A stretch of DNA of 64,000 bases from NCBI RefSeq assembly GCF_037126465.1, contig NC_088206.1, positions 14,235,187 through 14,299,186 of the forward strand. Direction: 5' to 3'. Below are positions 31,751 to 44,010 of this stretch, in pieces (the first letter of the stretch is position 1; each line of letters begins with the position of its first letter). The DNA comes from Ornithodoros turicata (taxonomy: Eukaryota > Arthropoda > Arachnida > Ixodida > Argasidae). A model generated the notes under the pieces. It ran no database searches. It was given only the letters and a program-made list of their open reading frames with translations, and had not been told where the DNA came from. A program made the translations under genes and the position numbers.

Positions 31751-31789
31751 TTGCATGCGTTAGAAATTCAATGTATGGCGTCGATGTTG

Positions 31790-31885
31790 TCGGCTTGGCC
31801 AATTGGGTACAGCATCCCCTGGTACCACCAAGGTCATGCTGCAGACCAGGAGCTGGTATGGGTTCGAATGCAGACTTGTACGTAT
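31790..31885 (+). repeat. tRNA-like SINE head
   Basis: A-box-like TTGGCCAATTGGGTA and B box GGGTTCGAATGC are spaced about 60 bp apart. No acceptor stem pairs, so this is a retroposon head rather than a tRNA gene. Confidence 0.5.
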
Positions 31886-32186
31886 ACCTTGAGCTTCGTA
31901 CTCACAACGTTTTGTTTTAAATACTTGTTGGGTCATTCTGCTGAAGTACTCAGTACTTCTTCCGAACGGTAGTAATCTCTCTCTCTCTTTTTTAACAGTA
32001 TTTTAAGCTGAGCACTATAATTACTTTCAGTTTGTCTGTCTCTTTTTATATCATGTTCAGTTTCGAGACTTCTTCCCGCTGCCTTTGGATTCCGTTTCAC
32101 CATTCCTATGGGATAGGTCTTCTGCTTCTGCGTTCTGAGTCTGACCTCCACCGCCATATATATTCCGACGGTTACCTAGCTTTTGA

Positions 32187-32690
32187 GGTGTTTCTTCCCT
32201 GCAGTGGATTCCATCCCACAGTGGTATATCAGGGAATGAAGCAGCAGACAAACCAGTCAAGGAAGCTCTAAGCAAGACCAAGCTCAGCGCCATACCTTTC
32301 TCGAAAGCTGACTCCAAAGCCTATCTAAGGAAAACGACGACCCAAAAACCCAGAGAACTATGGGAGTCATCCCCCCGACCTATTGATTATCTCTCTTTCA
32401 TCGATCCCAATTTGACAGCTATCGTCCCAAGGAGCCTGGAGAGACCTCTGCTGCAAACAGCCATCCACAGAATCCGCCGGTCAGCTTTATTCACGGGCAA
32501 CACTCTACAGGACGAAACTCATATCAACTTCGTTATGCCGCACATGAAACACTCCGGAAGACACACTTCACATAATCATGCGGTGTCCAACTTACGAGAC
32601 TCACAGAGAACGACTTCAGGCTGTGCTCGATAAGCTTGACTCTCGACCTTTCAGCTTCTGCAAACTATTTGGTTACTGGCGCAGCAAACA
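32187..32690 (+). pseudogene. Non-LTR retrotransposon ORF2 C-terminus (RNase H end and zinc-finger tail)
   Basis: VSSLQWIPSHSGISGNEAAD is the terminal RNase H motif. It continues through KEALSKTKLSAIPF and a linker. After frameshifts near 32520 it resumes as NTPEDTLHIIMRCPTYETHR and LDSRPFSFCKLFGYW, the Cys/His tail typical of I-clade-like ORF2 proteins; the partner Cys pair is broken by a stop. The upstream domain is absent, so the copy is 5'-truncated. It differs in sequence from the copies on the minus strand at 25 and 51 kb. Confidence 0.85.
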
Positions 32691-32696
32691 GCAACA

Positions 32697-32880
32697 AGTG
32701 AAAGTGGTGGTGGGGTGGTGGTGGTGATAGGGCTTGCCGTTGTCGGCCTCACCTATGTGGGCAACGTCACGACTCACGCCCTGGGGGAAAGTGCGTCCTG
32801 GGCCGACTTCTAAGGGAACTGTGCCGACATATGTCTGAAAGCGTCTGAGGAAAACCCAGGAAAAACCCCAGACAGAAGTG
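32697..32880 (-). repeat. SINE-B tail, copy 2
   Basis: Same order as 25885-26046, with (ACC)n on the sense strand at 32703-32727 and GACATATGTCTGAAAGCGTC on the plus strand. It abuts the ORF2 fragment's end. Confidence 0.75.
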
Positions 32881-33436
32881 AAAGGGGGGGATATATATTT
32901 ATTGAATGGAAAGTATTGAAGTGAAAGTAATGAAAGGCCTCTGCGCATTTTTAAAAGACAGCGGTATCGTCAACCGCTGTTAAGCTGTTCTCCCGCTGAT
33001 CTGAAAATGAGAGAATGAAGGAAACAGTGACGCTCATGGCAGAGCGTCGCACGTTCAAGACACGTCTTCACACTACGCTGAAGCATAAAAGAAATAGAAC
33101 TGCAGGTGTCCAACAGGGAGACCACATAGCTCCAGACACCGTCCAGTTAGATGAAGAAGACGAAGAAGAAGAGGCGTTTACCCACTGTGGCTCATGTTAC
33201 CACCTTTATAGTTTTTGGGAGAGAAATGTGCACCATCTTTCTAGCAGTGCCACTGACGGTAAAGGTTGAGTTCCTCCACAAGGGAACCTAGGAAGGAGGT
33301 ATCATTTTTTTCATAGTCATTTCCTTTCTGAACACAACAAATTATCCGTCCAGTGTATATATGCTTGATTTGACAGTCGATGCTCAAGCCTCTCAAATAT
33401 AACCTAAGTGCATTTTGAAGTCAGTGTTCGCTAATC
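32881..33436. other. Non-coding interval
   Basis: GAA-rich segment at 33152-33175. No supported gene. Confidence 0.45.
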
Positions 33437-33438
33437 TA

Positions 33439-34181
33439 CAGGGTGTTACCCTATAAAAGTCTCCCCGCGCTGGCATGCCGTGCTCGCCAATTACTCAATG
33501 CAGGTGGTAAGATGTGTTGCCTACGTATCAAACTCATAAGGACATTCCATCATGGTAAATATCGAAGTGATTGAGCACCGTAACGCAAAGTTATAGCGCA
33601 AAACGTGAGGTTCCCGTAGTCAAAACAGCCAAGATGGTGGTGTTGTGAATCACAGTTGTGACACAGTTCCCCAGACGGCGACGTGTCGTTCTGACAATCA
33701 ATCCATCCGTCCATCCAGGCGGAGACGTCCCCGCGTTATCTTATTTCACTGCCTTTCAGTAAGCAGACGACATCCCTTTTGGGTGTCGTCTGCTGAGTAC
33801 GTCGGCATTTTCGTTCCTCACGTTGCTTACTTCTGAGCAAAATACGACAGTTACACGAAAGCGAAATGAAAACTACAGCTCTATCCGGCTGGCAGGATAT
33901 GCGACACGTCGCCGTCTGGGGAGCAGCATGTCAACTGCTCTTCTCAACGCCGCCATGTTGATTGTTTTGACTACGGGAATTGCACGTTTTGAGTTATAAC
34001 TTCGTGCTGCGGCGCTCAATCACTTCGAAATTTACCAATATTAAATGTCCTTATGAGCTTTACACGAAGACCACACAATGTGCCACCTGCATTGATTGTA
34101 ATTGGCGTAATTGATTGTAATTGGAGTAATTGGCGAGTACGGCATGGCGGCACGGCCAGACTTTTATAGGGTAACACCCTG
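33439..34181. repeat. 743-bp foldback with mariner-type TA duplication
   Basis: The ends CAGGGTGTTACCCTATAAAA and TTTTATAGGGTAACACCCTG are exact inverted matches, flanked by TA. Arms run about 270-300 bp with blocks such as CTCATAAGGACATT / AATGTCCTTATGAG and GACGGCGACGTGTCG / CGACACGTCGCCGTC. The centre holds the hairpin AGCAGACGACATCCC ... GGGTGTCGTCTGCT. No transposase frame, so it is non-autonomous. Confidence 0.92.
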
Positions 34182-36159
34182 TACTCTAATTGCTTTGATT
34201 TCGAAGTATTTGTATACTGTGTCTTAATTACTTTTTGTCTTCAGTATTTAGCATCGCATTCTAAATACTTTTCCATAGTATCATTCACACGTCGGCACAA
34301 ATGGCGCCATATCGCGTGTGGATTTCTCCACTGCGTATATATATACTGGGGCAAACTGCAACTTCTCAGGTGAAGCACCTCATGTCATCACCATCACATA
34401 TTTGTTGTTGTTGTTGTTGTTGTTGTTGGCGAGGCGAGACCCAGAACACATTTTACGCTGGGAAGGAACATGCTTTCGCTTCATTCAATGCAATGAAATC
34501 GTCACTATACCTCTGCAAATACAAAACAGAGATCTCATTGAAAACTGATAAAAGAGGACGTAATTTGTCTCGCACTTCAAACCAGCGCTTTGGTCGCCGT
34601 TCCGGTACAAGCTTCATACCGCCCATGTTTCACCATCCACACTGTGTAACCAATCGAGAAGTAAAACTGCAGGGTGCGGGGGCGCCACAAAATATCACCG
34701 TGGGAAAGGTATAGCGCCACGTGCCTATATCCAATTCAGCCGCACTATACGACGCGCTATCGGCAGCGCACAATATATACAGGCGCGCGGTGTCCTTAAT
34801 GCATGCAAAGCCGTACTGCACACATATTTGATGGCATCAGTGGGGGAGGCCTTTTAACAAAGGAAAAAACGCCTGGAGTATCGGTGCAGTGAGGTTGAAT
34901 AGAGAGAGAGCTTTTGAGGGACAGCGAGGGATGCGATGTGGGAAAGCCAAACTGAGTTTAGCGGGTGGATGGGTAGGGACACAGGAAGGTGGGAAGGATG
35001 GGGGAAGGAGGAAGCCTCCCGTCCCTCCTCCGCGTCAGGGGGTGAACGGGCAGGCACGGGAATTGATCTTGTAAAATATGCATGGGTGACAACTTTGTCT
35101 GCGTATAAGTTGTCTTTGATTTTCGCAGAAATATTTAATTCACCACTTAGTCGTGTTTTGTGGGAGTTTTATATTCAATAATTAAAGAGCCTTTAATACA
35201 ACAAAAAGTGTGGCAGATACATTATTATGTTAAACGTTTAATCATGATTAATAAGTTATTACGACTGCAAAATGTCTTCAGAACTTCACACAGCTGTGTG
35301 AAGTTTGTCGCTTTCTGTGACACTGTAACTTAGGTTATTTGCCGTGTAACAGAAAGCGAATCGATTCAGAACGAACTTTCCTGGCTCCTTCCCTCCATCT
35401 GTTCACGTTCGTTACAGCAACAGTCGCTTCGCTATGCTAATGCTAAACTTTTAACAATAAAAAAAATGCTAAATACAGAATGAATACATAAATGTACCAC
35501 AAAGTGTTTGTTGTAAGACGCGGAGATAAGAGGTAAGAGATCTGTCGTGTGTATTAAAAAGGAAACTTATCTTTGAGGAGATTAATCGGGCTGGGTTTTC
35601 TTTACCCATTAGTTTGTGGTTTCATCGGAAGCAAGGTATACTGTCGAAATACCGATCTAAATGCTGTAGAATGCCGGTCATTGTGTAAACAAGGGCAAAA
35701 AATTTTCACACGTCCGGGAAATCGGAATAGATGTTTTCCCACGATACGATTGAGAGATAATGTTTATTCATGCAGCACAGAAGGCTAGCATTTTGAATAG
35801 AATGTAAACAGAATGCAATGTAGGAAAAATCGTTGAAGGACTCGATGTGGGGTGTCGCACAAGAGGAACTTGCAGAAATATGCACTTGCTTAATCCCTTA
35901 ATATCCTTGAGTAGTGCATCGAACCAATACGTTTGAACCATCTCAATGATTCGCTACATAAGAAACGCAGCTAGAGACAAGGGACGACAGACTTCACGCA
36001 ACAACTGCTTACATCTCAATGATGTTTGCTACTAACTCCATTTTTGCTTTTACCAATCAATCAATCAACCAAGGTAAAACTGCGAATAAACGATATTTGT
36101 ACACGGCCGTAAGGAAACATTCATTCATATACACCGGAAATATACTACTGGAGGTGTAT
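34182..36159. other. Non-coding block with (TTG)9 and TTAATTACTTT-rich flank
   Basis: 34184-34270 has GAAGTATTTGTA...CTTAATTACTTTTT, resembling the interior of the hAT-like element at 53.7 kb and split from matching sequence by the foldback. (TTG)n lies at 34401-34428. The frames present are unrecognised. Confidence 0.5.
35282..35305. other. Perfect 24-bp palindrome
   Basis: AACTTCACACAG followed directly by CTGTGTGAAGTT, with no spacer. It is not part of PAL-1, although AACTTCAC recalls the PAL-1 TIR. Confidence 0.8.
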
Positions 36160-36327
36160 ATAAAACAGGAGGTGTATGCCTTTTTTGTGACACTTATGCT
36201 GTTCATAATTGTCACAGAAAGGGCGGACGCCTCCCGTCTTCAACAAATCAGGGCAGATAACGATATCATTCGAGATGATGGTTGGCTAAGAGCGTGCTCT
36301 GAGGTGAATTTCATTTTTAAGAGTGTA
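36160..36327. repeat. PAL-1 copy lacking most of the left arm
   Basis: It begins AAAACAGGAGGTGTATGCC, has the normal loop, and its right arm is complete to TTCATTTTTAAGAGTGTA. The variant CACAGAAAGG is in the right arm only. Confidence 0.88.
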
Positions 36328-36592
36328 GGAGGTTCTTCGGCAAATCGTCGGCCGCGTGCTGTCGGACATAAGAAAATAATGGGGAACTAGAAAGAATCGG
36401 TTCAGTATGGCATCCTGGGCGAACTTCACGGGGAAAACACCCTATCTCATCGGCAGTGTCTATACTTGTTGTTCACGGGGAACAACACACTCCCCGACAA
36501 TCGTCGGGAATGTATTTTGCTTGTGTGTGTTTTTACTTGGTTTTTGTTTTCGTTTTTTTTGTTTTTGCTTGTTTGTTTGTGGAGTGTGAGTA

Positions 36593-36720
36593 ATTGCTGT
36601 GCCGACGTCTGTCTGAAGAGTCTGTTGAAAAACGAGCAGAACGAACGAGAGAGCATCGTCGGCGGGAGGATTCGAACCCGCAACAGAGTCTGTATCCACT
36701 GGGCCACGTGGCATAATTCC
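36593..36720 (-). repeat. SINE-B, head and start of tail
   Basis: Reverse complement: GGCCCAGTGGATACAGACTC (A-box region), GCGGGTTCGAATCCTCCCGC (B box), then CAACAGACTCTTCAGACAGA and CGTCGGCACAGC. This is the joint between a tRNA-like head and the SINE-B tail. T/G-rich sequence follows at 36520-36590. Confidence 0.75.
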
Positions 36721-36974
36721 AAAGATAAAAATAAATAGTAAACAGACCCGTAAAAACGACGTTTCAAAAATAGTCGAGTCACTATACGACACGCTCAAAA
36801 AAGTAATTGAATTACATTCACAAGCAGAACGTCAACTGTAATTTGATTATACAGTTAAGAAGTAATGGAGGTGTACACCGAGTTGCGTTTATGCCGAGTA
36901 CGTGAGCTGGCGGCCGAGGACTGGTAGATAACGGTAGATTGCTTCCAGCGCCGTGTGTCGGATGGTGGCGGTGT

Positions 36975-37160
36975 TTGTGAAACTCATCGCCGTTGCCGAC
37001 ATCACAGAGGTCGGCAACGGGATGCGAACCCGGATACCTCCCAGACCCGACGCGACATGGTCGGCGCGCTAGCCACTTAAACTGGTACCATGCGTGTCGG
37101 AGAATTCCAGCGAGCGCAAAGTCAAAAGAAACCCCAGGTGGTCGAAATTATCCGCAGTCC
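36975..37160 (-). repeat. tRNA-like SINE head and adjoining tick-type SINE core
   Basis: Reverse complement: AAGTGGCTAGCGCGCCGACC (A box), CCGGGTTCGCATCCCGTTGC (B box), GACCTCTGTGATGTCGGC. Immediately beyond, on the plus strand, AAACCCCAGGTGGTCGAAAT and CCGCAGTCCTACCCTGCGG match the conserved body of tick SINEs. They are two adjacent or recombined SINE pieces. Confidence 0.65.
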
Positions 37161-37283
37161 TACCCTGCGGAACGTGCAGCATGTCGTCACACAAATAAGC
37201 TGACTCACCTTACGTGTAAACGTACTCCAATTACTTTACGTTCATTTCAATACATAATTTTGATGCGTAACTTTAATTTCATT

Positions 37284-37326
37284 ATTTAATCGGTCATTTC
37301 GAACTTATCGAAATGACTGATTAAAT
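37284..37326. other. 18-bp stem hairpin
   Basis: ATTTAATCGGTCATTTCG, a 7-base loop, then CGAAATGACTGATTAAAT, with 17 of 18 paired. It is flanked by AATTAC-rich DNA on both sides (36800-36840 and 37675-37780), possibly one decayed element. Confidence 0.7.
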
Positions 37327-37583
37327 GACTACTGATGTACGATGAGTCAAATTCTACGCCTAGCAGAGAAATGAGAACGTGCCATGCAGAACTGATACAG
37401 CACCACTGAATTTTGGTGAATGCATTAAAACGTGCCACGGTGAAACGGTGAAAAAATGCCTTTTCGAAAGCAAAGTATGCCAAATCGCACGCAGACGTTC
37501 CAAAAGTAACTCCAAGTGCATTACAAATGACTCGCAAGAGTAATTAATCACAGGCATCTGGAGTGGCGAACTTCATGTAAACT

Positions 37584-37678
37584 ATGTGTGTATGTATGTA
37601 AGGTGTGCGTCAACTGAGGTGTAAAGTGGCAGTTCATATTCCGTTCGTGAGTTTAATAAAATTTCCTTCAACAAAGTA
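37584..37678 (+). repeat. Repeat F, copy 2
   Basis: GTATGTATGTAAGGTGTGCG, TCAACTGAGGTGTAAAGTGG, CAGTTCATATTCCG and GAGTTTAATAAAATTTCCTT align with 31625-31750. Confidence 0.75.
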
Positions 37679-40600
37679 ATTAACTCACAGTTACAACTGC
37701 ATTATATCGAAAGTAATCCTGGTCCAACAAGTGACCGCGAATCTAATTAATTACAACAATCGCGTTACTTGTAGTTAATTAATATACATATCTGCAAATA
37801 ATTAACGAAATAATAAAGACTACTAAAAAAAGACGAGGTAACAATTTTTTAAGCATGCGTTATTCCTAATCGGTTTCGGCAAAAAAAAGAAAAACTACGT
37901 GCTGGGAAATTAAATCCTCAACAAAACACGACGCAAAGGGGGGGAGGATGCAATAAATGTTGTGGCCCACATACGCCGAACGAAGCGATGATGCTGGGGT
38001 GAAGCCCACAGCGCAGGGTACACCCTCTCCTCCGGGCAGAGTGACCCTTGGATGATGGAGGCACGAAAGAGGCAGCGTGGGAAAATGCGCCGGCCGCGGT
38101 TCGCAGGAGCCGACGAGCGCACGCGACAACCGCCGACACACGCTGCCGTCGTACATACACGCGCACGTACAACCACCCCTCCTGGATCAAAGGGGATCCT
38201 CATGCAGCGCTGCTGGAAACAAGGGCGTATAATCCATTTTCGTAACTGTGGTTTCCGGTATGCTGTGTGGGCATTGCCGGTGCATCTTTCTCTGCCTGTA
38301 TCTAACCACCCGAAGCCAACATGGTGTTTGAAACGCTGTATGTGGCATTTCTTCCGTGTCGTGTTTATTTTTTAGGAAGGTTATGTTCATATTGAATGTA
38401 ATAAGCATGTATTATGCAGTTTTACCTCAGCATCAGAGAGAACCCGTTCTTAGGGTGAACACGACTATAGGGACAGTGCGACACCTAAAGGGGGCGCGCT
38501 GCTCCGTCGCGACAGCGCCGCCAGGGGCGGTCTTGGAAGTATCCGACGTGATACCACGCCGCCCGTTTTATGCTTTCTCGGTGGAACCGTAGCTTGCGTG
38601 GCGACCGCCGTAATTAGAAGGGCTAATTTTTGAAGTGCCTTTCTGGGTGAAGTGGAACCTTTCTGGGGTGCGAACGAAGAGAATGGAGAAAAACTGCACA
38701 GAAGCAACCACCGTATTTATAATGTATCTAACAGTGCGGAAGGAGAACAGCCACTCGCGTCTGTCTGGTCAAAACACCTGTAAGTGATACGTCGAGAGGA
38801 TGGTTATTTGACGCGTCACAGAATCCTGGCTTGCTAGTGAAGGCTATATACGTTTATTTCTCTGATTCCAGCCACTTGTAATATGTTTTTGACTGAGTCT
38901 TGTATTCCTTTCGTCCTCATTGCACGCACATAGCTTCGTCACTGAAATCTACATTGTGCGTCCGTTTTATCCATACAAATAATCACGTGAGGTCACAACT
39001 TATTGTCTAAACTTGTACTGCGGTTTTTCCAGTGTCTTCAGATACAATAACGCTAAAGAGATCCTCAGAGAAATTTTATGAGTTTTTACTTCGGCTACCG
39101 CCGTAGGCTTGCGGCACGACAGCTGTGAAATGGTTGGAGCGTAAATACTAAAACTAAACCTTTTGGACAACGCAGAACTTCCGTTCTCACTGTGAGACTC
39201 GTCAATCAGATTACCGGGAGCAATATCGGCTCTGGGCATTGGCGATGAAACACCTCAATCAGTATCACGATCCAGCGGCGTTTCACCGTCACGAAAGTGG
39301 CAACTGTAAATCATTGATCATTTTGCAGGTCCTCATTCAGTTTCATTGAAACTACAACAAAAGAAATATAATATGTTGTGCACACCTCATGCAATGGCCG
39401 AAAGCGCGTCACAAACGCTATTCGCTGCCAGTCTAGTTCCCTCGGTGGTATTAGAAGCAAAGAAATCACGAGAAATGAAACATCAGGTCCCTAATGAAGA
39501 GTTCTTTTAGGTACTGGCACAGTTAGCGATGCAACAGTTCCAGTATTGCAAAAAAAGACACCCGCACTTTACGTGTAAACAAAGCTGCCTACCCGGCGGC
39601 TATCACGCAAGGTACTTTCTCCGGAGGCCGCATCGCGGCGCCACCAGTTTGTCGCACACTCCCTATACACTGTCGTGCTCAACCTGAGAACGGCATTTCG
39701 GGTGCTGAAGGAGTCCTTTATACATTTAACCATCTTTATCTAATCTTATTCTTATCTTTATTCTCATTACATTTAAACACGAAAATAACTCTTATCAAAC
39801 GTAAAAGAAAGTATGTATAAAATGTTTCAAACATCATGTTGGGTGCTCTTGCGTTGAACACGAGCTTGAACGCTCGTGTCACGAGGCAGGCAATACATGA
39901 ATGTGGGCATTGGCTTCATTAAGCATTCGGCACGGCAGCCCAAAGATCTGTGCTTTAGTATAGCATGTCAATACGTTGTAAATACCTCAATGGTTAAACC
40001 AAAACGTCAAATCTTCGGATTCATAAAGATTCACTGTGATTTTCGTTGAGCCTATTTGTCAAAATGGCTATTACAAGGTTACACATCACACCTTGCTATC
40101 ACATAGCATTCCTCATTTTGTGACATTTTTAATATGTCTCCTGTTCCCATCTGTTCGAACCCCTACGCACATTAATGATATCAACACGGCAGCGGTGTGT
40201 AAAGCAAAGAAGCAAAGAAAAGAGAGAGGGAGAGAGAAAAATAATAGCCGTCGAAATCACAAAAGGAGCAACTACACCAATTTTTCTTCGTATCCAGAAA
40301 TTTGTTTTTATTTACAATTCTCATTCACGCCCACAAGACACGGCCGCCGTATTTCGGGATTGGAGCTGTGCAGCCCCAAAATAAGTTCGGCTCCCCTGCA
40401 TGTCACCGCTAATGTAGTAGTAGTAATTAACTGAAAAAAAAAAAAAGAAAAAGCGGGGGAAAGACTTGGAGCAGGGTGGCTGCCCTAAGGGCGCCTGCAG
40501 CTCCATCTCATTTAGGTGGTTTGAGGGTTATGATATGTGTTCCTGTTAGTAGCGGCAGTGTATACCGCTTTCTTTTAGGTAGACACACAATGCCTTGAGT

Positions 40601-43600
40601 GCCTTCATGTCTTGTTCCCTTGTAGGCCATCTTCCCATTACTTTGCAGTCACCGCTAATCGTATATTCGCGCAAGTACGCTCACGGTGTTCTCTCATTAC
40701 CACCATCACCGTCGTCAATCTTGCACGTTCCGAGCTCGATCATTAATTAATTATGCCGACTCACAGGGCGACTCTTTCCCACGCTGTATGGCGAGCAGAG
40801 CCTGTGTACAGGCTGCACACATCGGTACATTCTATACTCCGGCTATAATGTTACAGTAAAAAATAAAAAGAAATAAAGAAGACAAAAGGAAAACAGCTAT
40901 AGCGTTTAAAAAAAAAAAGCATCCATAGAAACTGCATCTGGTCCGCCCGGAATATTCTTCTCGAGGGCTCATTCCGAACCTTGCAGATCGAGTTCTTCCT
41001 GCACGTGTATGTGTAACAACGATACAAAAGAAGGACACTAGAAAACTGGTTCAGCGCAGGTTCTCCTGTAGCTACCGCGATACGTAACTGTTACAATGAG
41101 GGTCTTACTTTTTTTTCCCCCTCGGCTTTCTTGTCGTCCCCCTTTTTTTTCACTGCCTCTTTCTATTTTAGATGATTCATCTTTCAGCCCGTCGCGCGGT
41201 ATAAAGAATGACTGATGGGGCCTGATATTCGTTGTCATCTATCTTTCGGAGTGCAGGAAGTTCGCTATCTCGTCTATATTGGTGAGGGGTGTCAGAACAA
41301 TTTGTTGGTAATTTGAAGTCTCGAATGTTCAGTGGCGCGGAAAGGCGTGGAACACATGCTATGAACAAAGCACAACCTGAAGGAACCGTAACCAGACAAT
41401 GTCAAGTGAAAACGATGGCGGTGCTCGCGCAAACCGCGGTTGATATATTCTAGCCATGGTGAAAGCGACAGGCCCAGATATTTCTGCTCTGTTCTGTTAG
41501 AGCGCCAGACACAGCGTACCGCAGTACGCGAGCTTGAGTTTAAAAACAAAAATAAAGTGAAATATCATCCCATCGTTATGATATCTGCACTTATTTTGAG
41601 TTAGAAAATACTTCCCATGCACTCGGAGCGAACGAAACCATGTGAAGCTCTACCCGAAACGTGATCGAACCAAAAGTTATAGTATAATGCGTTCGACAAA
41701 ACCGAATACTGAATACTGTACAGGCAGAACCAAGCCTCAATGCACTACGCGGTCCTCTAGACACGGTTTTCCCGAGCTCTTCGTGACGACAGAACTGGGA
41801 ACTTACAGAGGAATTGTGGCCATGTTATCTTTTTACTGGTGTGGCCGTGCGTATATGGGCCGATTGCTTTGCCGGACCTCTTGTACTCGGTCGGCCCAGA
41901 CGTCCGACCTGTTGCCAGGCTGCTGTACCGCGGCAAGCAAGGCTATATAAACGCATGGTACCCAGACGCCATAGTTTCACGAAGACATCGCCGGACCTTT
42001 GAGCAACGAATGCAAGCGATAGACAGGGAGATACTGAGACATTCTGGATGTACGAGCGCATGATTATTTTAATTTTATTTTAACGTTATTATTTTGTTAT
42101 ATTAGACATTATTATTACTATGTTATTATTATTATTTTTATTGTACTATTCTTTATTTTAACGTATCTTTTTCTGTTAGTAATAAGATTTACACGTAAGT
42201 TGAGTCAAGTAAAGCAACAACAATAAATGATGGAAAAGTGATTATGACTGCTTCCCCGTGGTAGTCACAGGACCCTACCTTAAGTAAAGCAATGCAAACG
42301 CGTGCATTTTCATTTCTTGGTGGCTAGAGGCTCCGTGCGCTGGTGTTTTGAGGAGGCGAAGCCAGCGCCACAAGACACCCAAGCGGCGAGGAGGTGCGAA
42401 ACGGCACTGAAGGCGAATCCGCTCTCTCCTACCTGCGGTATGCAGCAGCTGATGATATTTTTTGGACTTTTGCAATGACCAGTACGTTTCGGGTACCCAT
42501 AATCCGCATGGCTCGTGATGCTGCGTCTTTGCAGCTCCGAGAACCAAGGGAAGAATGATGTTTTATCGTTGCCCTGCCCGGCTGTACAAGCGCGGCCGCA
42601 GCAAACGCTGGATACATGTCATTTGGAGCGACAACGGAGTGTGATCTATCCTGCAAATTCTACTCATGTGATACATGCGTCCTGTTCTACAGTAAATGTG
42701 GACCTCTTCGTTTCTGCAGTCTGCGTGTCGTTTATTTTACTACGTTGTATCAAAAGCATCGAGGTAAAAACTCCTGTACACACATCATCTGCTGTGCATA
42801 ATACTTGCACGTCAGTTTCATCGTAGCAGAAAATAACTGGTACTGAAAACAATTAGGCTTCTGTTAGTTCCTTTCGAGATTTGGATTGATACCCGCAACT
42901 GTGGCAAATCGGTGACATTCGCAAATTTGTGAAGATTGTGGAATATACCCAGTGCAGCACCGCTTCCGCTTTACACTTCACGCACTTTACGCAGTGTCCC
43001 TTCATCAGTTTGTGGCTTTCGGCATTTACTTTCAAGCCAATTCAGGGTGTGTTTATCCACATTTAAATGGTTTATTAAAAATCGGATCCTTTCTGCAGGT
43101 ATGTTCCGTCGAGACGGACGGGATGTCCGAATGCGAGCGTCGATTTAATTGCACGCGAAGTAATGGATATTTTGTGAGTGAGGGAAACAATCAACTAGCA
43201 AAAGTTTAATACTAAATGAACAATGCCGTTTATAGTCAGTACAAAACAGGCAAACAAGGAAACCCTATCTTTTGTTGTAATATAAATGCAAGGGTACATG
43301 ATCATACTCACTTCGGCATAGCGGTCCGCTTTCTCGGAATATGCCGGACTTAAACTAATAATACTAATAATAATAATTCGGAGTGTGTTTTTCGACATTT
43401 TTCGGAGAATGCCGAAAACCACAAAACCTACGTCTGAGATATGCATGAAGCTGAAACGGGAAGACGAGTTGAGTTAAAGGCACGTTGCTATTACCGCATT
43501 CTCTCCTACCGGGTGTTCGAAGTCATCTCCCACTTCAGAAACGTGTCCGGACTCATAAAGCCTTCCTTGCTCAAAAGTTGTACCGCTGTGCATCAAAAAA

Positions 43601-43844
43601 AGAAAAAGAAAAAAACCTTGCTTCTTTAGGAGGTCGCAAGTCGCATCTGAGTTTGATGCTAGCTGCTGCGTTCGCCACTGCGCAACACACGACAGCAGCC
43701 AGCGCTCAGTTCAGTCATACCGATGTTCTGCACAAGTGGCGCGCCTATCAAATTTTCACCGCGCCCTCTGGTTAGCGCACGGAGCCTATAAGAGTATCTC
43801 GGTCTACTATCCCCATCAAGTTACGACGCACCCGCGTGTGTGAT
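37679..43844. other. Large block without recognised genes
   Basis: AATTAC-rich DNA to 37780; GC-rich 38000-38180, where opposing frames of equal length indicate composition rather than coding; A-rich runs near 40430 and 40908; (ATT)n-like sequence at 42063-42175. Frames at 40036, 41642 and 42515 are unrecognised and lack protein motifs. No RNA genes were seen. Confidence 0.45.
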
Positions 43845-44010
43845 ATCTCATTTGCGTGTGTCATGTGTGTGTGCGAGTGTGTATGCCTCATCTTTTTCAT
43901 CGTCATCCCATTCACATATTAACCCACATGCACTGAGGTATGGTACCGCAATTGTTGCGGTGAATCACCTCTTCCCACGGTCATTTATGTAGTTGTTGTT
44001 GTTGGTCTAC
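43845..44010 (+). repeat. Repeat E, copy 2
   Basis: ATCTCATTTGCGTGTGTCAT, GTGCGAGTGTGTATGCCTCA and CACATGCACTGAGGTATGGT, then (GTT)n. It is the reverse complement of 24362-24555. Confidence 0.7.

Noticed and set aside
38000..38250. Cluster of long GC-rich frames on both strands
   Set aside because: Equal-length frames in four phases reflect absence of stop codons in GC-rich DNA rather than coding.
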